Of a DNA stretch of 64,000 nt, positions 15,966 to 24,967 are shown piece by piece. Source of the stretch: Rhizobium sp. C1 (GTDB taxonomy: Bacteria > Pseudomonadota > Alphaproteobacteria > Rhizobiales > Rhizobiaceae); contig NZ_JAJNCY010000007.1 in the NCBI RefSeq assembly GCF_021026335.1, positions 166,170 to 230,169 on the forward strand. Direction: 5' to 3'. The translations under genes were made by a program, and so were the position numbers. Positions within the stretch are counted from its first letter, which is position 1, and the number at the start of each line of letters is the position of its first letter. The notes beneath the pieces were generated by a model, which saw only the letters and a program-made list of their open reading frames with translations, made no database searches and was not told the origin of the DNA.

Positions 15966-16238
15966 ATGGCACACAAAAAAGCTGGCGGCTCCTCGCGCAA
16001 CGGTCGCGACTCGCAGTCCAAGCGCCTTGGCGTGAAGAAGTTCGGCGGCGAAGCCGTCGTAGCAGGCAACATCATCGTGCGTCAGCGCGGTACGCAGTGG
16101 CACATTGGTGACAATGTCGGCCTCGGCAAGGATCATACGATTTTTGCGCTTACCGCCGGCAATGTGAACTTCCGTACGAAAGGCAACGGCCGCACGTACG
16201 TGTCCGTGATGCCGAAAGCGGCGGAAGCAGCGGAATAA
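15966..16238 (+). CDS. rpmA: 50S ribosomal protein L27
   Basis: A 90-aa protein starting [20 protein letters not shown], the flexible N-terminal tail that reaches the peptidyl transferase centre; no leader peptide precedes it, unlike in Firmicutes. The RBS AAAGGAG lies seven bases before the ATG. A strong terminator follows, and the Obg GTPase gene that often follows L27 is not in this window. Confidence 0.98.
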   Translation: MAHKKAGGSSRNGRDSQSKRLGVKKFGGEAVVAGNIIVRQRGTQWHIGDNVGLGKDHTIFALTAGNVNFRTKGNGRTYVSVMPKAAEAAE

Positions 16239-16314
16239 GCCGGTAGCGCTCTAAAACAGCCGGCGTCCCATGGACCCGGCTGGCACACCCTGGAAACAGG
16301 TTCAGGCCAGAGAC

Positions 16315-16352
16315 AAAAAGGGGAGATGGGGCGATACCCAACTCCCCTTTTT
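16315..16352 (+). terminator. Intrinsic terminator after rpmA
   Basis: An 11-bp stem (AAAAAGGGGAG at 16315-16325 with CTCCCCTTTTT at 16342-16352) ends in a T run. It would stop transcription from rplU-rpmA before the GNAT pair. Confidence 0.8.
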
Positions 16353-16378
16353 CTTTTGTCTCAAGAAGGACTGAACCG

Positions 16379-17026
16379 ATGCAAAGCGAACTGTTGAGAG
16401 AGGGACCATCCCGGTCCCCGCTAGAGCGGGCAGAGTTGCCATCTGCACCGCAAAGGGCCTTAAGTGCGTCCCCCGTCCTGTTATCCGAGCGGCTGGTTCT
16501 GCGCGCTCCCCACATTGATGACATCGACGCCCTTGCCCATCTCGCCAACAATGCCAAAGTCGCCACGATGGTATCGCGCATGCCCCACCCCTACACGGTG
16601 GCGGATGCCCGAGCCTTTGTCGGCCGCGCCGCCCATGGCGGGATTGGCAAGGCCGTCTATGCCATCACGAAGGCGGATGACGGTCGATTTTTAGGTTGCT
16701 GCGGGATCGAGCAGGACACGAGCGACCCCACCCGTGCCGAGATCGGCTACTGGCTGGGCGAGCCGTTCTGGAACCAGGGCTATGCGACGGAGGCCGCACA
16801 GGTTCTCGTCGACATGGCCTTCCGCTCCGGACAGATCGAGACGATCGATGCGCGTTGTCGCGTCGTCAATGTCGCCTCGCGGCGGGTCATTCACAAGTGC
16901 GGGTTCCAGTTCCAGGGCACCGGCATGGTCTCGGTTCTCGCCATGGGCGGGCCGGTTCCGGTCGAATGGTACAGGCTCGACCGGCGGACCTGGATGTCGT
17001 TGAGAAGCTGGGGAGGTTCGAGATGA
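16379..17026 (+). CDS. GNAT N-acetyltransferase, RimJ/RimL type
   Basis: A 215-aa acetyltransferase. After about 30 poorly ordered residues comes the RimJ/RimL fold: LSERLVLRAPHIDDIDALAH, then the beta-bulge GYWLGEPFWNQGYATEAAQ containing the acetyl-CoA pyrophosphate loop, and NVASRRVIHKCGFQFQG at the end of motif B. It would transfer acetyl from acetyl-CoA to an amino group; the target is unknown. Position after rplU-rpmA hints at a ribosomal protein target, which is inference. It is coupled (ATGA overlap) to a second GNAT gene. Confidence 0.88.
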   Translation: MQSELLREGPSRSPLERAELPSAPQRALSASPVLLSERLVLRAPHIDDIDALAHLANNAKVATMVSRMPHPYTVADARAFVGRAAHGGIGKAVYAITKADDGRFLGCCGIEQDTSDPTRAEIGYWLGEPFWNQGYATEAAQVLVDMAFRSGQIETIDARCRVVNVASRRVIHKCGFQFQGTGMVSVLAMGGPVPVEWYRLDRRTWMSLRSWGGSR

Positions 17027-17634
17027 GCGCGCTCGCACTTCCACAGCGGAGCCAAAGGCACGCGTCGGCTCCCGCCCGCAGCCTTGACTTCGCCACCCAG
17101 CCGACGATCCGCACGCCGCGGCTTAACCTGCGCAAGCTGAAGCCGGAGGACCAGTACCGGATTGCTGCCGCCATGCAGGATATCCGGGTCGTCCGCATGC
17201 TGACCTCGGTTCCGGTCCCCTATGCCAGCGACGATGCGCTGGACTGGATCCGGCTCTGGGGAGCCGGCGAGATGAATGGCTGGGCCTATGCCATCACCTT
17301 CGACGGCGGTGCGCTGGAAGGCTGCATCACCATCGAATGGCGGGAAGCGGGCGAGCGCACCGGCTGGCACCTCGGCTACTGGCTGTCGCCCTCCCACTGG
17401 GGCGACGGCTACATGACCGAGGCCGTCAGCGCGATCATCGAGCGCTTCTTCGGCCGGATGATGGGCGAAACGCTGTTTGCCGGCGCGATTGCTGACAATC
17501 CGGCGTCGCTCAAGGTGCAGGACAAGCTGGGCTTTCAGGTCACGGGGACCAGCGATGTCTACTCGCATTCCCGCGGCGCGATGGTTCCGGTCATCGATAC
17601 GGAGGTCACGTTCGGCTCGTTCATGCCGGCGTGA
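17023..17634 (+). CDS. GNAT N-acetyltransferase, second of a pair
   Basis: A 203-aa RimJ/RimL-type acetyltransferase: TPRLNLRKLKPEDQYRIAAA, LGYWLSPSHWGDGYMTEAVS for acetyl-CoA binding, and NPASLKVQDKLGFQVTG. The ATG at 17023 lies in the stop of the first GNAT gene (ATGA); a longer upstream frame in the same phase is only the shadow of that gene. The two proteins are clearly related and probably arose by duplication. Substrate unknown. Confidence 0.87.
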   Translation: MSALALPQRSQRHASAPARSLDFATQPTIRTPRLNLRKLKPEDQYRIAAAMQDIRVVRMLTSVPVPYASDDALDWIRLWGAGEMNGWAYAITFDGGALEGCITIEWREAGERTGWHLGYWLSPSHWGDGYMTEAVSAIIERFFGRMMGETLFAGAIADNPASLKVQDKLGFQVTGTSDVYSHSRGAMVPVIDTEVTFGSFMPA

Positions 17635-17698
17635 CATTCGGAAAGTTAGACGCAATTCCGGACGCGAAGGCGGTTTCCGCTTTTGCTGGAATTGCTCA

Positions 17699-17729
17699 GA
17701 GGCCTCGCCGATCCCTGCGGCGGGGCCTC
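17699..17729. terminator. Hairpin between convergent genes
   Basis: GAGGCCTCGCCG (17699-17710) pairs with CGGCGGGGCCTC (17718-17729) with one wobble. There is no strong T run, but it lies exactly between the convergent GNAT and thioesterase genes and reaches the latter's stop codon, so a bidirectional stop is likely. Confidence 0.5.
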
Positions 17730-18174
17730 AAGCCTCTATCTCTCCCAGCCTTTTGCGCATGGTGTCGCTCAAGGCTTTCGGTCGCCGTGTCGCTCGATCC
17801 ACATAGACATGAATGAAAAAGCCTTCAGCGCTCGCCGTGTCCTCGTCGTTGCGGAAGAGCCCGACTTCGTAGCGTACCGAGGACGAGCCGATGCGGGTAA
17901 CTCGGATGCCTGCGGTGATGACATCCGGGAACATCATTTCGGCGTGGTAGCGGCAGCCTGTTTCCACCACAAGGCCGACCTCCGTGCCGGCTTTCAGGTC
18001 CAGAAGCCCGGCCTCGATCAGCCAGCCATTCACAGCGGTGTCGAACAGCGAATAGTGCACGACATTGTTCATGTGGCCGTAGATGTCATTGTCCATCCAG
18101 CGCGTGTGGATGGTGCGAAAGGTTCGGTAGTCCGCGCGGCGCGAGGGAGCTGTCCGGGTGCTTTCCGCTGTCAT
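17728..18174 (-). CDS. Acyl-CoA thioesterase, 4HBT hotdog family
   Basis: A 148-aa hotdog-fold protein of the YbgC/FcbC type. The N-terminal motif TRWMDNDIYGHMNNVVHYSLFD carries the catalytic Asp (usually within D-x-D-x-x-G-H-V-N-N). It should hydrolyse an acyl-CoA to free acid and CoA. It faces away from hydroxybutyryl-CoA dehydrogenase by 135 bases on the same strand, suggesting a shared role in fatty-acid or ketone metabolism. The start at 18174 gives the normal family length. Confidence 0.88.
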   Translation of the reverse strand: MTAESTRTAPSRRADYRTFRTIHTRWMDNDIYGHMNNVVHYSLFDTAVNGWLIEAGLLDLKAGTEVGLVVETGCRYHAEMMFPDVITAGIRVTRIGSSSVRYEVGLFRNDEDTASAEGFFIHVYVDRATRRPKALSDTMRKRLGEIEA

Positions 18175-18309
18175 GATGGTCTCCTCCCCGTTTGGGCCCG
18201 CATTTTCATGAGGTTGCGGTAAATCGCAACGGCGCTCTGCCCGACATGCGGGAGCGCGCCAGGCTTCTGCCTGCGGAGCAAGCCGCCCTGCGAGGGCTAG
18301 CGATCCGGA

Positions 18310-19185
18310 TCAGCGTGTCGGAACCGGCACTTCGCCACGATAGTCGTAGAACCCTCGGCCCGTCTTGCGGCCAAGCCAGCCGGCTTCGACATATTTGACC
18401 AGCAGAGGACACGGGCGGTATTTGCTGTCGGCGAGGCCATCGTAGAGGACCTGCATGATGGAGAGGCAGGTGTCGAGGCCGATGAAGTCGGCGAGCTGTA
18501 GCGGGCCCATCGGGTGGTTGGCGCCGAGCTTCATGGCCGTGTCGATAGCCTCGACCGAGCCGACGCCTTCATAGAGCGTGTAGATCGCCTCGTTGATCAT
18601 CGGCAGCAGGATGCGGTTGACGATGAAGGCGGGGAAATCTTCCGACACGGTGATGGTCTTTTCCAGCGCCGTCACATAGGCGCGCGCCGCCTGGAAGGTC
18701 GGGTCGTCGGTGGCGATGCCGCGTACCAGTTCGACCAGCTTCATGATCGGAACCGGGTTCATGAAATGGATGCCCATGAAGCGCTCCGGCCGGTCGGTGG
18801 CGGAGGCAAGGCGCGTGATGGAGAGCGACGACGTGTTGGTCGCCAGCATCGCCGAGGGCTTCAGGAGCGGGCAGAGCTGGGCGTAGATCTTGCGCTTGAT
18901 CGTCTCGTCTTCGGTCGCCGCCTCGATGACGAGATCGGCTTCGGAGAGAACGGCCATGTCGGCGCCGCCGGAAATGCGGGCCATGGCGGCTTCGCGGGCT
19001 TCGGCGGTGATCTTGCCGCCGGCGACCTGGCGGGCCATGTTGGCGCCGATCGTGGCAATGCCGGCTTCGACGCGCTCGGCGGAGATGTCGTAGATTGCGA
19101 CCTTGTAGCCGGCCAGCGCGCTCACCTGCGCGATGCCGCCTCCCATCTGGCCTGCTCCGATGACGCCGATCTGTTCGATGGCCAT
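18310..19185 (-). CDS. 3-hydroxybutyryl-CoA dehydrogenase
   Basis: A 291-aa NAD(P)-dependent dehydrogenase oxidising 3-hydroxybutyryl-CoA to acetoacetyl-CoA, or the reverse. The Rossmann loop GAGQMG is at 10-15. The catalytic His lies in GIHFMNPVPIMKLVEL, with the Asn in FIVNRILLPMINEA. The ATG at 19185 has GGGGGAGA upstream and removes 36 spurious residues of a longer frame. In rhizobia this gene usually follows etfB-etfA; here 3.9 kb holding two oxidases and a regulator stand between them. Confidence 0.94.
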   Translation of the reverse strand: MAIEQIGVIGAGQMGGGIAQVSALAGYKVAIYDISAERVEAGIATIGANMARQVAGGKITAEAREAAMARISGGADMAVLSEADLVIEAATEDETIKRKIYAQLCPLLKPSAMLATNTSSLSITRLASATDRPERFMGIHFMNPVPIMKLVELVRGIATDDPTFQAARAYVTALEKTITVSEDFPAFIVNRILLPMINEAIYTLYEGVGSVEAIDTAMKLGANHPMGPLQLADFIGLDTCLSIMQVLYDGLADSKYRPCPLLVKYVEAGWLGRKTGRGFYDYRGEVPVPTR

Positions 19186-19358
19186 GGTGTCGTCTCCCCC
19201 AAGTCTTGCTGCTTGTAACCCTTGAAATCTTTTGGCTTCTGAGCCTTGTCTAGTGATAACGTCAGACTTTCTCGATGACCAGTCATTTCGCAAGTGCGAG
19301 ATGATTTCAATCGATTTGGATTTGCGATTTTCTCAAGTGTAAAAAGGTTGCCACACTT

Positions 19359-20744
19359 ATGCAGGTCAAGATGAACGGTAACGTCTCCTTCTGGTATGCC
19401 GATCTGGGTGGCCTGCCGGAGAAACGTGCCGCTCTGCCGGGCGATCGCGAGGCGGATATCTGCATCATCGGCGCGGGTTATACAGGGCTCTGGACCGCCT
19501 ATTACCTGAAGAAGGCTGATCCTTCGCTCTCCATCGTCATTGTCGAGCGGGAGTTCGCCGGCTTCGGCGGGTCGGGACGCAATGGCGGCTGGCTTTCCGG
19601 CGGGTTCGACTGGTCGCGGGAGAAGTATCTCAAGACCTCGAGCCGTCAGGCCGTGATTTCCATGCAAAGCGCCATGGCGGGAACGGTGGACGAGGTGATC
19701 CGGGTGGCGGAGACCGAGGGGATCGATGCGGATATCGTGAGGGCCGACAATCTTGTCGTGGCGACCAATGCGGCGCAGATGGGCCGGCTGGCGGATGACT
19801 ATAGGTCGATGCGCGATTGGGAGGTTCCCGCCGAGAAGGTGGCGCTGTTGTCGGCGCGCGAGGCGACGGAACGGGTTCGGGTCGAGGGCGTTCAGGGCGG
19901 CCTCGTCGTGCGCGGCATGGCGCGGGTGCAGCCGGCGAAGCTTGCGCGGGGGCTCGCCGACGCTGTCGAGCGGCTGGGCGTGACGATTTACGAGGGAACG
20001 GCAGTTACCGCTTATCGCAAGGGCGTGGTCGAGACGGATCGCGGCAGCGTGCGCGCGCCGGTCATTCTCAGGGCGACGGAGGGGTTCACCGCAGGGCTTC
20101 CGGGGCATGAACGCGAATGGCTGCCGCTCAACAGCGCGCAGATCGTGACCGAGCCCTTGCCAGAGGCGCTGTGGGACGAGATCGGCTGGCGGGGACATGA
20201 ATTGCTCGGCGAGGGCGCGCATGCCTATTGCTATGCACAGCGCACCCGCGAGGGCCGCATCGCCATGGGCGGGCGCGGCGTGCCCTATCGTTTCGGCTCG
20301 CGCACCGATGTGAACGGACAGACGCAGGATGCGACCATCGCGCAGCTTCATGCGATCCTGCTGCGGCTGTTTCCGAAGCTCAAAGGTGTGCGCATCGATC
20401 ATGCCTGGTGTGGTGTTCTGGGTGTGCCGCGCGACTGGTGCACGACGGCGGGGTTCGACGCTGCGAAGGGCATTGGCTGGGCGGGCGGATATGTGGGGCT
20501 TGGGGTTTCCAGTTCCAACCTTGCCGGTCGCACGCTCGCCGATCTGGTGCTGAAGCGCGATACGGAACTCGCGCGCCTGCCCTGGGTCAATCGTACGGTG
20601 CGCCGCTGGGAGCCGGAACCGCTGCGCTGGCTCGGCGTTCACACGATGTATCAGCTGTACAAGATTGCGGACCGGCGCGAAGCGGAGGGGCTGGGGCGCA
20701 CGTCGCGGTTGGCCCGCTTCGCTGACAAACTGACGGGACATTGA
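19359..20744 (+). CDS. FAD-dependent amine/amino-acid oxidase (DadA/PuuB-like)
   Basis: A 461-aa flavoprotein. The FAD-binding Rossmann motif ADICIIGAGYTGLWTAYYLK is near residue 28, followed by GGSGRNGGWLSGG, the loop typical of gamma-glutamylputrescine oxidase-like members of the DAO family. GIGWAGGYVGLGVSSSNLAGR near the end completes the flavin site. It would oxidise a secondary amine or amino acid with O2 or a quinone; substrate unknown. It is divergent from the hydroxybutyryl-CoA dehydrogenase gene and is followed by a GntR regulator and a second oxidase. AAAAAGG lies about 11 bases before the ATG. Confidence 0.87.
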   Translation: MQVKMNGNVSFWYADLGGLPEKRAALPGDREADICIIGAGYTGLWTAYYLKKADPSLSIVIVEREFAGFGGSGRNGGWLSGGFDWSREKYLKTSSRQAVISMQSAMAGTVDEVIRVAETEGIDADIVRADNLVVATNAAQMGRLADDYRSMRDWEVPAEKVALLSAREATERVRVEGVQGGLVVRGMARVQPAKLARGLADAVERLGVTIYEGTAVTAYRKGVVETDRGSVRAPVILRATEGFTAGLPGHEREWLPLNSAQIVTEPLPEALWDEIGWRGHELLGEGAHAYCYAQRTREGRIAMGGRGVPYRFGSRTDVNGQTQDATIAQLHAILLRLFPKLKGVRIDHAWCGVLGVPRDWCTTAGFDAAKGIGWAGGYVGLGVSSSNLAGRTLADLVLKRDTELARLPWVNRTVRRWEPEPLRWLGVHTMYQLYKIADRREAEGLGRTSRLARFADKLTGH

Positions 20745-20808
20745 TGAACCTGATGATTGCGGGCACTGGCATCGCGGCGCAACTGGCTATAATCTTCGCC
20801 GAACAGAT

Positions 20809-21504
20809 TTGATCAATCGTCGGGTGAGCGGGACGACATTGCTGAAGCCATTGGACAGGAATACGCGGGAAAGCGTGAAGAAGTGGACCTACCGGTCGCT
20901 GCGCCATTCGGTGATGACGGGGCGTCTGCCGCCGGGACAGGCCGTCACCATTACCGGGCTGGCGGAGGAGTTGGGCGTGTCGGCCATGCCGATCCGCGAG
21001 GCGCTGCATCTGCTGGTCGCCGATGGGGCGCTCGAGCATATGGACAATCGCCGGGTGCGCGTGCCCAACATGACGCCGGAGAAATTCGACGAGACGCTCT
21101 CGGCGCGCATCGCGCTCGAAACGCTCGCAGCCGAACGCGCCATGCTGCATGTCGACGAGGCGAGACTTGCCCGCATGCAGAAGCTCGATGCCGAGATCGA
21201 TGAGGCCTATGACGCCGACGATATCGAAAGCGGGATAGAGCGCAATTTTGCGTTCCACCGTTGCCTCTACGAGACGCGTTCGTCCGCGGTCCTGCTGCCG
21301 CTGATCGAGTCTGTCTGGGTGCGGCTCGGGCCATTCATGCGGGAAGCCACCGAAAATCTGGAAGAGACCTATCGTTTTGACCGGCATGCCGAGGCCATGC
21401 AGGCCATCCGCGACAAGGATGCAGAGGCCCTGCGCCGCGCCATCGTTTCCGACATTCAGGATGGGGCGGGCTATCTCGGACGCAAGCGGTTCTCCGGCGC
21501 ATGA
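20809..21504 (+). CDS. GntR-family transcriptional regulator (FCD subfamily)
   Basis: About 231 aa. The winged helix-turn-helix is ITGLAEELGVSAMPIREALHLL (about residues 48-69), and an FCD ligand-binding domain follows (IERNFAFHRCLYETRSS, a metal-binding His included). It probably controls the two oxidase genes around it. The start is uncertain: TTG at 20809, GTG at 20824 and TTG at 20839 are in frame and no RBS is clear. TATAAT at 20788-20793 could be its own -10 box, giving a very short leader. Its stop is 10 bases before the next gene. Confidence 0.88.
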   Translation: MINRRVSGTTLLKPLDRNTRESVKKWTYRSLRHSVMTGRLPPGQAVTITGLAEELGVSAMPIREALHLLVADGALEHMDNRRVRVPNMTPEKFDETLSARIALETLAAERAMLHVDEARLARMQKLDAEIDEAYDADDIESGIERNFAFHRCLYETRSSAVLLPLIESVWVRLGPFMREATENLEETYRFDRHAEAMQAIRDKDAEALRRAIVSDIQDGAGYLGRKRFSGA

Positions 21505-21514
21505 AGGTGACGGC

Positions 21515-22819
21515 GTGGACATCCTGACGATCAACGGCGATACCGGCCGCTATCCGAAAAGCTATTACGCGGCGACCGCGCATCCGTTTGAAGCGGCGCC
21601 CCCACCGGAAGGCGAAATTCGCTGCGATGTCTGCATCATCGGAGGCGGCTTTACCGGTGTGTCCAGCGCTCTGCATCTGGCAAAACGCGGCTACAGGGTT
21701 GTGCTGTTGGAGGCGAACCGCATCGGCTGGGGTGCGTCGGGGCGTAATGGCGGGCAGGTCAATACCGGCATGCGGCTCGACCAGCCGGTGCTGGAAGCGA
21801 AATACGGGCGCGAGACGGCGCGCCGGCTCTGGACGGTGGCCACGCAGGCGGTCGATCTGGTCAAGGCACTGATTGCCGAACATAAGATCGACTGCGGCTT
21901 CAAGCCGGGGGTCATTCACAGTTCTCACCGCGCCGGTGATGCGCGTCATTTCGCTGAACTCACCGCGACGATGCGCGAGAATTACGACGTCACGTCGATG
22001 GAATTGCTTGAGCGCGACGCGCTGCATGCGCTGCTGCCGACGGATTTCTATTGCTGCGGCCTGCTGGATCGTGATGCGGGGCATCTGCATCCGCTGAACT
22101 ATCTTTTCGGGCTTGCCCGCGCCGCGCAGGCCGATGGCGCGCTGCTGCATGAGAATGCGCGGGTCGTTTCCATCGAAAAGGGTAGTCCGGCGATCGTGAA
22201 GACGGATCGGGCGACGATCCGGGCCGATCATGTCGTGGTGGGCGTCAACGGCTATGGTGGAAGGCTGGTCGGCGAAGACGCGCCCTATGTCATGCCGATC
22301 AATGCCTATATCGGGACGACGCGGCCGCTGACGGAGAACGAGGCGGCGCGGGTGCTGACCCAGGACTACGCGGTCGCGGACTCGAAATTCGTCATCAACT
22401 ATTTCCGCCTGACACAGGATCGCCGGCTGCTCTTCGGTGGCGGTGAGAGCTACGGCTATCGTTTCCCGGCCGATCTCGATGGCATCGTGCGGCGGCCGAT
22501 GAGCCAGGTGTTCCCCCATCTGAAGGATGTGCCCTTCGATTACCGCTGGGGCGGAACGCTTGGGATCACCATGAGCCGGATGCCGCATTTCCGCAGGCAC
22601 GCCGGGAATATCCTGACGGCGGGCGGGTTCTCCGGACAGGGTGTGGCGCTGGCGACGCTGTCGGGGCAGGTGATTGCGGATGCGATTGCCGGGCAGGCCG
22701 AGCGGTTCGATCTGATGGCTTCGCTGCCGTCGGTGCCGTTTCCGGGCGGAACGGCCATGCGGCTGCCGCTGCTGGTGCTGGCGATGACGTGGTATGCGTT
22801 GAGGGATCGGCTGGGGTAA
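21515..22819 (+). CDS. FAD-dependent amine/amino-acid oxidase (PuuB/OrdL-like)
   Basis: A 434-aa flavoprotein related to, but clearly different from, the one at 19359. It has CDVCIIGGGFTGVSSALHLA for FAD, the following NRIGWGASGRNGGQVNTGM loop, and TAGGFSGQGVALATLSGQV near the C-terminus. I chose GTG at 21515 (VDILTINGD) with AAGG seven bases upstream; an ATG-initiated frame opening at 21377 overlaps the regulator extensively and reads as its shadow. Together with the first oxidase and the GntR protein it makes a catabolic module for an amine or imino acid. Confidence 0.87.
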   Translation: MDILTINGDTGRYPKSYYAATAHPFEAAPPPEGEIRCDVCIIGGGFTGVSSALHLAKRGYRVVLLEANRIGWGASGRNGGQVNTGMRLDQPVLEAKYGRETARRLWTVATQAVDLVKALIAEHKIDCGFKPGVIHSSHRAGDARHFAELTATMRENYDVTSMELLERDALHALLPTDFYCCGLLDRDAGHLHPLNYLFGLARAAQADGALLHENARVVSIEKGSPAIVKTDRATIRADHVVVGVNGYGGRLVGEDAPYVMPINAYIGTTRPLTENEAARVLTQDYAVADSKFVINYFRLTQDRRLLFGGGESYGYRFPADLDGIVRRPMSQVFPHLKDVPFDYRWGGTLGITMSRMPHFRRHAGNILTAGGFSGQGVALATLSGQVIADAIAGQAERFDLMASLPSVPFPGGTAMRLPLLVLAMTWYALRDRLG

Positions 22820-22824
22820 ATCCG

Positions 22825-23023
22825 GCGTTTGCGGGAGATTAAGGCCCCTCCCCACCCTCCCCACAAGGGGGAGGGAGACCGTGCGGCACCCATAAGTGCG
22901 CCATCGATCACAAACGGCGTGAAAAACTCGGTGCTCAATCGGGGCGATGCAGGCGCTTCTTTCCGTCTCCCCACTTGTGGGGGAGATGGCTTCAGCCAGA
23001 GGGGGAACCTCACCCGCAAACGC
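22825..23023. repeat. MITE-like intergenic repeat with terminal inverted repeats
   Basis: An 11-bp perfect terminal inverted repeat (GCGTTTGCGGG at 22825-22835, CCCGCAAACGC at 23013-23023) bounds about 199 bases. Inside are two C/G-rich hairpins, CCTCCCC-ACA-AGGGGGAGG on the left and TCTCCCCAC-TTG-TGGGGGAGA on the right, themselves inverted copies of each other. This layout is that of small non-autonomous palindromic repeats spread through rhizobial genomes. It separates the oxidase module from etfA. Confidence 0.7.
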
Positions 23024-23075
23024 AAAACGGGCCGGCACGAATGCCGACCCGTTTCAATCTATATTCCCGCTCGAC

Positions 23076-24005
23076 TCAAAGCGCCTTTTCAAGCTCCGGC
23101 AGAGCTTCGAACAGATCCGCGACGAGGCCATAGTCGGCGACCTGGAAGATCGGGGCTTCCTCGTCCTTGTTGATGGCGACGATGACCTTCGAGTCCTTCA
23201 TGCCGGCGAGGTGCTGGATGGCACCGGAAATGCCGCAGGCGATGTAGAGTTCGGGTGCCACGACCTTGCCGGTCTGGCCGACCTGCCAGTCGTTCGGGGC
23301 GTAGCCTGCGTCGACGGCAGCGCGTGATGCGCCAACGGCAGCGCCCAGCTTGTCGGCAACAGGCAGGATGACTTCCTGGAACTTCTCCGACGAGCCGAGT
23401 GCACGACCGCCCGAGATGATGATCTTGGCGGAGGTCAGTTCCGGACGATCAGACGAGGAGAGTGCATCCGAGACATGGGACGAAACGCCCGGGTTGGCGG
23501 CAGCGCCAACGGTCTCGACGGAGGCCGAACCACCTTCACCGGCAGCGGCGAAGGATGCGGTGCGCACCGTGATCACCTTCTTGGCGTCGGTCGACTGAAC
23601 GGTCTGGATGGCGTTGCCGGCATAGATCGGACGCTTGAACGTGTCGGCCGAAACGACCTCGATGATTTCCGAGATCTGTGCGACGTCGAGAAGCGCTGCG
23701 ACGCGCGGCAGGATGTTCTTGCCCGTGGCGGTGGCTGCGGCCACGATCGCGTCATAGGAGCCGGCGAGCGACACGATGAGGGCCGCAACCGGTTCTGCCA
23801 GCTGATGGCCATAGGCGGCATCGTCAGCGACGAGAACCTTGGCAACGCCTGCAAGCTTGGCAGCCTGTTCGCCTACGGCGGCAGCGCCGCTGCCTGCGAC
23901 CAGCACATGAACGTCGCCACCGATCTTGGTGGCAGCCGTGAGCGCCTTGGCTGTCTGGTCGGAAAGGGTCTTGTTGTCGTGTTCGGCAACGAGAAGAATG
24001 GTCAT
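23076..24005 (-). CDS. etfA: Electron transfer flavoprotein alpha subunit
   Basis: A 309-aa protein (FixB-type) that binds FAD and passes electrons from acyl-CoA and other dehydrogenases to ETF-ubiquinone oxidoreductase. The C-terminal FAD domain shows [34 protein letters not shown] and [20 protein letters not shown], the ETF alpha signature. It follows etfB by 22 bases in an operon. Confidence 0.96.
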   Translation of the reverse strand: MTILLVAEHDNKTLSDQTAKALTAATKIGGDVHVLVAGSGAAAVGEQAAKLAGVAKVLVADDAAYGHQLAEPVAALIVSLAGSYDAIVAAATATGKNILPRVAALLDVAQISEIIEVVSADTFKRPIYAGNAIQTVQSTDAKKVITVRTASFAAAGEGGSASVETVGAAANPGVSSHVSDALSSSDRPELTSAKIIISGGRALGSSEKFQEVILPVADKLGAAVGASRAAVDAGYAPNDWQVGQTGKVVAPELYIACGISGAIQHLAGMKDSKVIVAINKDEEAPIFQVADYGLVADLFEALPELEKAL

Positions 24006-24027
24006 GATTGGATCTCCCTTCCGTTTC

Positions 24028-24777
24028 TTAGAGGACGCCGGCGGACTTGAGGCTGGAAACCAGCTCGCCCACGGTCTTGACCTTGACGCCGGCCTTGCGG
24101 CCGCCCGGCTCTTCGGTCTTCAGGACCTTGAGGCGCGGCGAGACGTCGACGCCGTAGTCGGCGGGCGACTTCTTGTCGAGCGGCTTCTTCTTGGCCTTCA
24201 TGATGTTCGGCAGCGAGGCATACCGCGGCTCGTTGAGGCGAAGGTCGGTGGTGACGATGGCCGGAAGCTTGACTTCGATGGTCTGGAGACCGCCGTCGAC
24301 TTCGCGCGTCACGTTGGCCTTGGAGCTGTCTACAATTTCGACCTTCGATGCGAACGTGCCCTGAGCCCAGCCCAGCAGGGCTGCGAGCATCTGGCCTGTC
24401 TGGTTCGAATCGTCGTCGATCGCCTGCTTGCCGACAATGACGAGGCCAGGCTGTTCGGCTTCGACGACGCCCTTGACGATCTTGGCAACGGCGAGCGGCT
24501 CGACGGTTTCTTCCGTTTCAACCAGAATGCCGCGGTCGGCGCCCATGGCGAGTGCGGTGCGGATGGTTTCTTCGGCCTTGGCCGGGCCGACCGAGACGAC
24601 GACGACTTCATCCGCCTTGCCGGCTTCCTTGAGGCGAAGCGCCTCCTCGACGGAGATTTCGTCGAACGGGTTCATCGACATCTTGACGTTTGCGAGCTCA
24701 ACGCCCGTTCCGTCGCCCTTGACGCGGATCTTCACGTTGTAATCGACAACGCGCTTCACTGTGACAACAATCTTCAT
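24028..24777 (-). CDS. etfB: Electron transfer flavoprotein beta subunit
   Basis: A 249-aa subunit ([20 protein letters not shown]) that carries AMP and partners EtfA. The recognition segment near residue 185-200 is followed by [20 protein letters not shown], typical of the family. The ATG at 24777 has GGAAGGG eight bases upstream; a frame extending 16 codons upstream lacks support. A MerR-type operator candidate lies about 200 bases upstream. Confidence 0.96.
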   Translation of the reverse strand: MKIVVTVKRVVDYNVKIRVKGDGTGVELANVKMSMNPFDEISVEEALRLKEAGKADEVVVVSVGPAKAEETIRTALAMGADRGILVETEETVEPLAVAKIVKGVVEAEQPGLVIVGKQAIDDDSNQTGQMLAALLGWAQGTFASKVEIVDSSKANVTREVDGGLQTIEVKLPAIVTTDLRLNEPRYASLPNIMKAKKKPLDKKSPADYGVDVSPRLKVLKTEEPGGRKAGVKVKTVGELVSSLKSAGVL

Positions 24778-24967
24778 GGAGCCCTTCCTTCGCAATTTCC
24801 TGGAGGAACATGCGTTAATCCACACGCGGCCAATTGCCGGTTGGCGACATGGATAAGCGTTTTTCCTCCAAATTCAACGCGCATCCCATCGCCGGGGGGA
24901 TTTTTTTCGGCGTCTGGAGACGGTGCGCGATGGAACCGCATCGCCAGCCCTCCCAGAACTCCGGACT

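Noticed and set aside
19122..20741. 539-codon minus-strand frame opposite the first oxidase gene
   Set aside because: Its sequence is rich in Arg, His and Pro without any domain, and it runs through the divergent promoter into the dehydrogenase gene. The plus-strand flavoprotein is clear.
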